30,386 bases of DNA from AC-50 sp035640455 (GTDB lineage: Bacteria; Actinomycetota; Thermoleophilia; Gaiellales; Gaiellaceae). Below the pieces are notes generated by a model, which was given only the letters and a program-made list of their open reading frames with translations, was not told the origin of the DNA and did no database searches. The stretch covers positions 1 to 30,386 of the forward strand of contig DASQWB010000070.1 in the NCBI GenBank assembly GCA_035640455.1, given 5' to 3'. Position numbers and translations under genes: made by a program. Positions 13,985 to 19,524 of the stretch are shown in pieces (the first letter of the stretch is position 1; each line of letters opens with the position of its first letter).

Positions 13985-14472
13985 GCCTCCTCGACGAAAT
14001 CCGCGCCGCGAACGATCGCTACGCGGCGTCGTTCCCGCAGCGGGATCTTCCGCCGGAGCCGTCTCGCCGCTTGGCGGTCCTCACGTGCAAGGACGCCCGG
14101 CTCGACCCGCTCGCGGCGCTCGGCCTCCGGCTCGGCGAGGCGCACGTGATCCGGAACGCAGGCGGCCTCGCGACGGACGACGCCATCCGCTCCCTCGTCA
14201 TCTCGAGCATGCTCCTCGGGACCGAAGCCGCGCTCGTCGTCGGCCACACCGACTGCGGGATGACCCGCTTCTCGAACTACGAGCTCCGCCAGCGCCTGCG
14301 CGACCGGGGCGTCGACGCGGACGAGATCGACTTCCTCCCGTTCCCGTTCGTCGACGCGCGGGTGGCAGAGTCGGTCGAGAGCCTACGGGCTTCGCCCCTC
14401 CTCCCCGCGTCCTTCGAGGCGCACGGTCTCGTCCTGGACGTCAAGACGGGACGCGTCCGGCTAGTGACCTGA
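13981..14472 (+). CDS. beta-class carbonic anhydrase, probable CTG start
   Basis: Interconverts CO2 and bicarbonate using zinc. The ligand motifs are C36-x-D38-x-R40 (LTCKDARLDP) and H89-x2-C92 (VGHTDCGM), with EAHVIRNAGGLATDDAIRSL between; this matches the short actinobacterial beta-CA group (Mycobacterium tuberculosis Rv1284-like, about 163 residues, recalled from memory). No ATG, GTG or TTG lies before the first zinc motif except TTG at 14071, which would cut off the N-terminal helix LLDEIRAANDRYAASF conserved in that group. CTG at 13981, overlapping the asd stop as CTGA, gives 163 residues and is the best start. It probably belongs to the lysC-asd operon. Its 3' end overlaps the convergent gene at 14441 by 32 bp. 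Confidence 0.87.
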   Translation: MSLLDEIRAANDRYAASFPQRDLPPEPSRRLAVLTCKDARLDPLAALGLRLGEAHVIRNAGGLATDDAIRSLVISSMLLGTEAALVVGHTDCGMTRFSNYELRQRLRDRGVDADEIDFLPFPFVDARVAESVESLRASPLLPASFEAHGLVLDVKTGRVRLVT

Positions 14473-15247
14473 CGTAGCGCTCCGCGGAACGACGCACCGC
14501 GGCCTTGCCGTCGGCAGCGACGACGCGGCCCCACCAGGCGCCGTAGATCCGGTCGAACTCGAACGGCTCGAGCGCCGCGACGATGCGCTCGATCGCCGCC
14601 GGCGGCAGCGGGATCAGGTTCGGGTAGCTGTACATGAAGCTGACCCAGCGGCGGTCCGGGACGACCTGGACGATGTCGCCGGAGAGCAGGGCGTTTCCGG
14701 CCGCCCAGTGCAGCACCGTGCCGCCCTCGAAGTGGCCGCCGCAGCGGACGAGCGTGAGGCCCTCGCCGAGCAGCCGCGTCTCGCCGTCCCAAAACTCGAT
14801 CCGATCGTCCGGCCGCATCACCCACTCCCGATCGGCGGTGTGGAGGTGGATCGGGGCGTCGAAGGCGCGCGCCCACTCGACCATCGACGAGTAGTAGTGC
14901 GGATGCGAGATCGCGATCGCCGCGAGACCGCCGAGCTCCTCGACGCGCGCGCCGATCTCGTCGTCGAGGAGCGAGATGCAGTCCCAGAGGACGTTCCCGC
15001 CGGCCGCGCGCACGAGCAGAGCGCGCTGGCCGATGGCGAAGCTCGGGTCGCAGCCGATGCCAACAAGCCGCGGCTCCTCCTCGCGGATGTCGGCGCGATG
15101 GTCGCGCCCGAGCTCCTCGAGCGTCGTCCACTGCTGGCCGTCCCAGCCGACGTACTGGCGCTCGTCCTCGCAGATCGGGCAGCGCAGCGGCGGCTCGGTG
15201 CTCTCCGCGAACTGGCTCCCGCAGGTGACGCAGATGAACTTCGGCAT
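14441..15247 (-). CDS. metallo-beta-lactamase-fold protein with N-terminal zinc ribbon
   Basis: A 268-residue protein. Residues 1-30 form a rubredoxin-like zinc ribbon (C6-x2-C9 ... C23-x2-C26). The rest has the metallo-beta-lactamase layout: NVLWDCISLLDDEI, AIAISHPHYYSSMVEWA, LTLVRCGGHFEGGTVLHW and LLSGDIVQV. In the usual HxHxDH metal motif the first two His remain (H115, H117) but the DH pair is replaced by Tyr119-Ser120; H172 and D191 are kept. So only one metal may bind, or activity may be changed or lost. Substrate unknown; the fold serves many hydrolases and redox proteins. The start ATG is 6 nt after the stop of the 57-residue gene upstream, suggesting an operon of three genes from 15548. 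Confidence 0.82.
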   Translation of the reverse strand: MPKFICVTCGSQFAESTEPPLRCPICEDERQYVGWDGQQWTTLEELGRDHRADIREEEPRLVGIGCDPSFAIGQRALLVRAAGGNVLWDCISLLDDEIGARVEELGGLAAIAISHPHYYSSMVEWARAFDAPIHLHTADREWVMRPDDRIEFWDGETRLLGEGLTLVRCGGHFEGGTVLHWAAGNALLSGDIVQVVPDRRWVSFMYSYPNLIPLPPAAIERIVAALEPFEFDRIYGAWWGRVVAADGKAAVRRSAERYVRSLAGRVPS

Positions 15248-15253
15248 GCGGCG

Positions 15254-15427
15254 CTACGAGCGCCGCAACGGGATGAGCCGCCTCAACAGACGCCGCCGCC
15301 GTTCACGTCTCTCGCGCTCCTCGCGACTGAGGCGCCGCAGCTCAGCGATCCGCGCCTCGGTGTGACGCCGAAGCTCGTCCGGCTCACCGCGCCGGGGAGG
15401 ACGCCAGTCGGGCAATTCACTCGTCAT
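15254..15427 (-). CDS. small basic coiled-coil protein (57 aa)
   Basis: Reads MTSELPDWRPP..., then a charged helix ARIAELRRLSREERERRERRR and a basic end RLIPLRRS. It looks like an alpha-helical, nucleic-acid- or membrane-surface-associating protein, but no family is recognised. AGGA lies about 7 nt before the ATG. The start overlaps the stop of the 43-residue gene upstream by 3 codons (ATGACGAGTGA), and the stop is 6 nt before the metallo-beta-lactamase-fold gene, so the three are probably cotranslated. The arrangement, more than the composition, makes it likely real. Confidence 0.55.
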   Translation of the reverse strand: MTSELPDWRPPRRGEPDELRRHTEARIAELRRLSREERERRERRRRLLRRLIPLRRS

Positions 15428-15548
15428 CGGGATCCTCGCCCCTCACGAGCAGCTCGATCGTGTCGAGCTTCGCGTCGAGTCGCATCAGCCAGACGAAGAT
15501 GGTGTTCACCTCGTCGCGATCGATCGGCAGTGAACGGCGGCGGAACAT
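15417..15548 (-). CDS. small acidic-tailed protein (43 aa)
   Basis: Reads MFRRRSLPIDRDEVNTIFVW, then an amphipathic helix LMRLDAKLDTIELLV and an acidic tail RGEDPDDE. The sequence has few low-complexity features and a heptad-like spacing of Leu/Ile, suggesting a short coiled coil that could pair with the helix of the next small protein. There is no Shine-Dalgarno; CACGAT (15555-15560) ends 6 nt before the ATG, so the transcript may be leaderless and begin here. The stop overlaps the start of the 57-residue gene. Function unknown. Confidence 0.5.
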   Translation of the reverse strand: MFRRRSLPIDRDEVNTIFVWLMRLDAKLDTIELLVRGEDPDDE

Positions 15549-15608
15549 GCGCCCATCGTGCCGAAGCTGTCGCCACGCCGCAAGACGGCCGTTTCGGACT
15601 AGGGCGCC

Positions 15609-15712
15609 GCGGCACGGGCGCCGTCATTTCAGACGGACGCGCGCGCAAAGCCCGCACGTCCTGAATATCGGCACCGCAAGCGGCGCCTAAGGCCGCTGCG
15701 GCACGGGCGCCG
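15609..15712. repeat. 15-bp direct repeats flanking repeat copy B
   Basis: GCGGCACGGGCGCCG occurs at 15609-15623 and again at 15698-15712, exactly on either side of the 74 bp that contain repeat copy B. Similarity continues a little beyond the exact 15 bases. The right copy encodes part of the C-terminus (APVPQ) of the GNAT protein. This could be a duplication made when the element arrived, or chance in GC-rich DNA. Confidence 0.55.
15621..15687 (+). repeat. double-hairpin dispersed repeat, copy B
   Basis: Same order as copies A and C: lead-in CGTCATTTCAGACGG, hairpin 1 (15635-15661, GGACG...CGTCC with an AAA loop) and hairpin 2 (15670-15687, GGCACCGC/GCGGCGCC around AA, one mismatch). It overlaps the stop codon of the minus-strand GNAT gene at 15687 and may shape the 3' end of that message. 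Confidence 0.85.
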
Positions 15713-16301
15713 GGGCGAAGGCCTCCTTCACGACGCGCAGCACCTTCTCGCGCTTCCCCTCGACCACCGGCTGCAGGCCGCCGAGCTCGAGGCGCGCCAG
15801 CTCGACCCGGCCATGCGCCCGGACGGTGATGAAGCCAAAGTCGGAGAGGAAGTCGCGCGGGAAGATCGTCTTGTGGACGTAGAAGCGCTCGTAGCTCGTC
15901 CCGCCGTCGGGGTACCGGTAGGCAAACGTCTCGAGCGCCCGCGCGCCCTTGTCCCGCGCGTCCCCGATCGCGGCCAGGAAGAGCGACTGCATCACCCACG
16001 GCGTCGAGGGATCCGCGAGGTACGCGCACGTCACGAGCACCGCGTCCTCGGAAGGAGGGCCGGCGGGGAGCTCGGCCGCGCGCGGAAAGAGCACCGACGG
16101 CCCGTACTGCATCGAGCCGAGCAGGCGCCGGTCGTCGTCGTAGTACACCGTCCCCCAGGCGCCCCACTCCTCCTCGGCGCGCTCGATCCAGCGGCGCTTC
16201 TCGAGGCTGCGGCCGGCCCGGGCCTGCCACCAGACGCATTCGTGGCAGACCGTGGGCGCGGTCGGAAGCGTCGCGCCCGTCAGCCCGGCGACCCGGGTCA
16301 T
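15687..16301 (-). CDS. GNAT-like acetyltransferase with N-terminal cysteine motif
   Basis: A 204-residue protein that looks like a Gcn5-related N-acetyltransferase: a central strand WGTVYYDDDRRLLGSMQYGP, then AVLVTCAYLADPSTPWVMQSLFLAAIGDARDKGARALETFAY, where the helix after the strand would hold acetyl-CoA, though a clean QxxGxG/A loop is not visible. The N-terminus carries VCHECVWWQ, an unusual CxxC beside two Trp. The substrate is unknown. The ATG at 16301 overlaps the stop of the Asp23 gene as ATGA. The operon is metallophosphoesterase, Asp23 protein, then this gene. The stop codon lies in repeat copy B. Confidence 0.72.
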   Translation of the reverse strand: MTRVAGLTGATLPTAPTVCHECVWWQARAGRSLEKRRWIERAEEEWGAWGTVYYDDDRRLLGSMQYGPSVLFPRAAELPAGPPSEDAVLVTCAYLADPSTPWVMQSLFLAAIGDARDKGARALETFAYRYPDGGTSYERFYVHKTIFPRDFLSDFGFITVRAHGRVELARLELGGLQPVVEGKREKVLRVVKEAFAPAPVPQRP

Positions 16302-16606
16302 CGGGGCGGCCCGGCGACTTCGTCGACGACGACGTCGACCGACTCGGGCTCGACGTCGGCCATCCGCTGCAGGTAGGCGCGCACGCGGCGCTGCACCTCG
16401 CGCCCGACCTCCGGCAGCGACGCTCCCCACTCCGCCTCGACGTGCACCTCGATCCGCACCGGACCGTCGTCTTCGCCGAGGACGCGCACGCCTCGGTGCC
16501 GCGGGATGTGGCTCTCGACGAGCGCGCTGACGCCGTCCACGTCCCGCGCCGCGTCCGCCGCGTAACGCGCAAGGATGTCGCTCGAGATCGAGGCCCGCCC
16601 TTCCAC
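16298..16606 (-). CDS. Asp23/Gls24 family envelope-stress protein
   Basis: A 102-residue protein with the Asp23 (DUF322) layout: a helix SSDILARYAADAARDVDGVSALVES, strands GVRVLGEDDGPVRIEVHVEAEWGASLPEV, and a helix EVQRRVRAYLQRMADVEPESVDVVVDEV. Members are linked to alkaline or cell-wall stress in Gram-positive bacteria; the molecular role is not settled. The start is GTG overlapping the upstream stop by one base (TAGTG), and its own stop overlaps the next start as ATGA, so expression is coupled on both sides. Confidence 0.85.
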   Translation of the reverse strand: MEGRASISSDILARYAADAARDVDGVSALVESHIPRHRGVRVLGEDDGPVRIEVHVEAEWGASLPEVGREVQRRVRAYLQRMADVEPESVDVVVDEVAGPPR

Positions 16607-17466
16607 TAAGCCGATTCTAGGAGGAGCTCGGTGGCTTCGGGCCGCGCCGCAAACCGGAATGGGACGAAGGTCGTGCCCAGCCCGGGCGAGACGTGCAGCG
16701 TCGCCGCCGGCCGCACGTAGAGCCCTTCGAAGTATCCGGGCCGGAGGTGCGCGAGCCGGAGCCTGCCCGCGCCGTAGGGGATCGTGATCTGGCCCGAATG
16801 CAGATGGCCCGAGAGGACGAGGTGGAACGCCCCGGGCGGGATCCGGTCGACGACGCCGGGGTAGTGGCAGAGAAGGATCCGCAGCTCGGCGTCGGGATCG
16901 ACCAGCTCCTCCGGGTACGCACGTCGGTACCAGTAGCTGCGCGGATCGACCCCGACGACCTGCACCCTCCGGCCCCGGAGCTCGATCATCCGGGCCTCGT
17001 CGGCGAGGAGCGTCGCCGGCTCGAGCTCGTCGAGCGGCGACTCACGTGCGAACGGGTCGCGGCTGTCGCCGTAGTCGTGGTTGCCGAGGACGGCGTAGCA
17101 GTGCGGGAGGCGGGTGACGAGCTCGCGCAGCCGGGCCTCGCCGCGCGGGCGCGAGAGGAGGTCGCCGCTCACGCACACGAGGTCCGGCTGCCGCGAGGCC
17201 GCCCACTCGACCGCCCGCTCGACAGCGCGAGCGCCGCGCGAGGGCACGCCGAGATGGAAGTCCGAGAGATGCGCGATCCGCAGGCCTTCGAGCTCCTCCG
17301 GCAGGCCGCGGACGGGAGCCCGAAGCGCGCGCAGCCGCACCCAGCCGGCCTCGAAGTGGCCCCAGGCGAGCGCTGCCCCGGCGGCCGCGACGAGGCTCCC
17401 GACGACGCCGCGTCCCGTCACTGGTGTTCCGGCGCGCCCGCCCCGCAAGACGCACGCGCCGGACAC
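16606..17466 (-). CDS. membrane-anchored metallophosphoesterase (YkuE/YaeI-like)
   Basis: A 286-residue calcineurin-like phosphoesterase. All metal-site motifs are present: D69-x-H71 (HLSDFHLG), GD102 (VCVSGDLL), GNHD 128-131, H201 (LLCHYPG) and the GHxH pair H221/H223 (LSGHLHSGQ). The N-terminus GVVGSLVAAAGAALAWG is a transmembrane or signal-like segment, as in YkuE/YaeI proteins thought to act on lipid-linked or UDP-sugar substrates outside or at the membrane; the substrate here is not known. The start is GTG, with GGAGGGG close upstream (about 4 nt). First gene of a coupled operon with the Asp23 and GNAT genes. Confidence 0.88.
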   Translation of the reverse strand: MSGACVLRGGRAGTPVTGRGVVGSLVAAAGAALAWGHFEAGWVRLRALRAPVRGLPEELEGLRIAHLSDFHLGVPSRGARAVERAVEWAASRQPDLVCVSGDLLSRPRGEARLRELVTRLPHCYAVLGNHDYGDSRDPFARESPLDELEPATLLADEARMIELRGRRVQVVGVDPRSYWYRRAYPEELVDPDAELRILLCHYPGVVDRIPPGAFHLVLSGHLHSGQITIPYGAGRLRLAHLRPGYFEGLYVRPAATLHVSPGLGTTFVPFRFAARPEATELLLESA

Positions 17467-17521
17467 CGCCCCTCCAAGAAGGCTGTGATGCCGCCGGCCC
17501 TCCGAACTTGCGTCGTGCTGC

Positions 17522-18406
17522 CTAGACCTCGAGCTTCTCGAGCACCGGCTGCACCGAGACCACGTGCCGCTTGAACTTCAGCTCGTCGTCCTCGAGCCCC
17601 GCCGCCACGCCGACGAGCTGCGCCAGGTGGAGGATCGGCATCGCGAAGTCGCGCCCGGTCGCCTTGCGCAGCTTGGACTGCCAGGCGTCGAGCGAGAGGT
17701 GGCAGAGCGGGCACGGCGTCACGATCGCGTCGGCGCCGGCCTCGGCCGCCTGCTCGATCGGCTGGATCAGCTCGCCGAGCGCGACCTCCTCGCGCGCTTG
17801 GATGATCGGGAAGCCGCAGCACTTGACCTTCGCCGGGTAGTCGATCGCCTCGCCGCCGCACGCCTCGATGATCCGCTCGAGCGACCACGGCCGGTCGGGG
17901 TCCTCGAAGCCGAGGAGCTTCGAGGGCCGGAGGATCTGGCACCCGTAGAAGGGCGCGACGCGGAGTCCCTTCAGCCCCTTGTGCGCGGCCTGCTTCAGCA
18001 GCTCGTACCCCTCGCCCTCCGCGATCTCCCACAGGAGGTGGCGGACGTCGACGCCGCCGCGGTAGCGCGGCACGCCGACCGCCTCGAGGTTCACGTTCAC
18101 GCGCTCGAGCAGCTCCTCGTCGTTCTGGAGCTGCACGTTCGCCTGGCGCAGGTTGAGCGTGCAGACGTTGCAGATCGTCAGGAGCGTGTCCGATCCGGTC
18201 TCCTCCGCGTAGGCGAGGATGCGCGCGTTCAGGTGCAGGTAGTAGTCCGGCTCGGCCTCGTGGATGTCGCCCGCGCCGCAGCACGTGACCGTCTCGAGCG
18301 GGACGAGCTCGAGGCCGACCTTCGGCGCCAGCGCCGTCGTCGACGAGTCGAGCTCTTTCGCCGAGAGCGAGGCGAGGCAGCCCCGGTAGTAGGCGACCCT
18401 GCGCAT
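17522..18406 (-). CDS. CCG-domain subunit of succinate dehydrogenase (SdhE/HdrB-like)
   Basis: A 294-residue protein with two complete cysteine-rich CCG domains: C10, C42-C43-G, C79-x2-C82 and C156, C196-C197-G, C232-x2-C235. Each can bind an iron-sulfur cluster as in heterodisulfide reductase subunit B; the same protein type replaces the heme membrane anchor in the unusual (type E) succinate:quinone reductases of archaea, cyanobacteria and some other bacteria. Its gene follows sdhB with a one-base overlap (TGATG), so it is the third subunit of the complex here. No transmembrane helix is seen; membrane contact would have to be by amphipathic helices. Glycolate-oxidase or lactate-utilisation proteins use the same fold, but the context favours complex II. 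Confidence 0.88.
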   Translation of the reverse strand: MRRVAYYRGCLASLSAKELDSSTTALAPKVGLELVPLETVTCCGAGDIHEAEPDYYLHLNARILAYAEETGSDTLLTICNVCTLNLRQANVQLQNDEELLERVNVNLEAVGVPRYRGGVDVRHLLWEIAEGEGYELLKQAAHKGLKGLRVAPFYGCQILRPSKLLGFEDPDRPWSLERIIEACGGEAIDYPAKVKCCGFPIIQAREEVALGELIQPIEQAAEAGADAIVTPCPLCHLSLDAWQSKLRKATGRDFAMPILHLAQLVGVAAGLEDDELKFKRHVVSVQPVLEKLEV

Positions 18407-19524
18407 CAGCCCTCGCCCCGCACGGGCCGCTCACCCGGGCTGACCTCGGGGGCGTCGCGGCTCGCCGGCGCACGTTCCCCCTCGTCGTGCCGGGCATAGC
18501 GGGCGATCGCCCGCTCGCCCTGGACGATCCCGAGCGCCCCCTCGCGGCCCTGGAGCTTGACGAGGTTGTAGAGCCGGCGCGCCTCGTCGACGTTCTCGGC
18601 CACGTGCGGCGGGACGGGCGGCGGGACCTTGCCGTGCTTCGCGAGGTCGATCGCGAACCTCGTCTGCTTGATCGCCGAGACGACGCCCTGCGTCTTCGGG
18701 ACGAGCTCGGTCTCGCGCAGCCAGCCGGTCGTCTTCGCCGAGGTCACGAACCAGTTCGCGTGCTTCGCGCCCATGTCGCGGTCGATGCCTTCCTTGATCG
18801 ACTCGGCGCCGAGCTTCGCGATCGCGTCCCGCGGGTCGACGCCCTTCGGGCAGCGCTCGTTGCAGAAGTAGCAGCGGGTGCAGTCCCAGATGCCGTGCTC
18901 GGAGTTGTAGAGCTCGAGCCGCTCGACGGCCGCGCGGTCGCGCGCGTCGCCGACGAAGCGGAACCCCTTCGCCAGCGCCTGCGGGCCGAGGAACTCGGGG
19001 TCGGACTCCATCGAGTTGCACTCCGAGACGCAGCAGCCGCAGTTGATGCAGAGCGACTCCTTGTGGATGACGTTCATCTGCTGCTGCGAGACGATCCGCT
19101 CCTTTTCCAGCACCTCGTCGTAGCCGGGCTCGAGCCAGGGCTTCATCGCGCGGAACTTCTCCCAGAAAGGGGCCATGTCGACGACGAGGTCCTTGACGAT
19201 CGGGAGGTTCCCCATGGCGGAGATCACCGGCACGTGCCCGGCCTCGACGATCGGCTTCATCCGCTCCTTGCAGGCAAGGATGGCGCGGCCGTCCATCCGC
19301 ATCCCGCACGAGCCGCAGATCATCATCCGGCAGCTCTTGCGGTAGGCGAGGGTCCCGTCGACGCGGTCCTTGACGATGTCGAGGACGTCGAGCAGGCAGG
19401 CCCACTCGGGCGCCTCGACCTCGTAGGTGACGAGGCTCCGCTCGCCCGTCTCGCCGTCGACCCGCCAGATCTTGAGCGCGACCTCCATCGTCTGCGGCTC
19501 GGTGTGGACGGCGGCTTCGGTCAC
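18406..19524 (-). CDS. sdhB: succinate dehydrogenase iron-sulfur subunit, extended
   Basis: A 372-residue subunit, about 120 longer than classical SdhB (about 240). The plant-type ferredoxin domain has C65, C70, C73 and C85 for the [2Fe-2S] cluster. The bacterial ferredoxin domain has two motifs: C159-x2-C162-x2-C165-x3-C169 and C215-x2-C218-x2-C221-x3-C225-P. In E. coli SdhB the residue matching C218 is Ile (I209) and cluster three is [3Fe-4S]; the extra Cys predicts a [4Fe-4S] centre instead, as in the CCG-subunit enzymes. The C-terminal extension (about 250-372) includes GWLRETELVPKTQGVVSAI, GKVPPPVPPHVAENVDEARRL and a charged tail. The GTG start overlaps the sdhA stop (TAGTG). It passes electrons from SdhA to the quinone side. 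Confidence 0.94.
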   Translation of the reverse strand: MTEAAVHTEPQTMEVALKIWRVDGETGERSLVTYEVEAPEWACLLDVLDIVKDRVDGTLAYRKSCRMMICGSCGMRMDGRAILACKERMKPIVEAGHVPVISAMGNLPIVKDLVVDMAPFWEKFRAMKPWLEPGYDEVLEKERIVSQQQMNVIHKESLCINCGCCVSECNSMESDPEFLGPQALAKGFRFVGDARDRAAVERLELYNSEHGIWDCTRCYFCNERCPKGVDPRDAIAKLGAESIKEGIDRDMGAKHANWFVTSAKTTGWLRETELVPKTQGVVSAIKQTRFAIDLAKHGKVPPPVPPHVAENVDEARRLYNLVKLQGREGALGIVQGERAIARYARHDEGERAPASRDAPEVSPGERPVRGEG

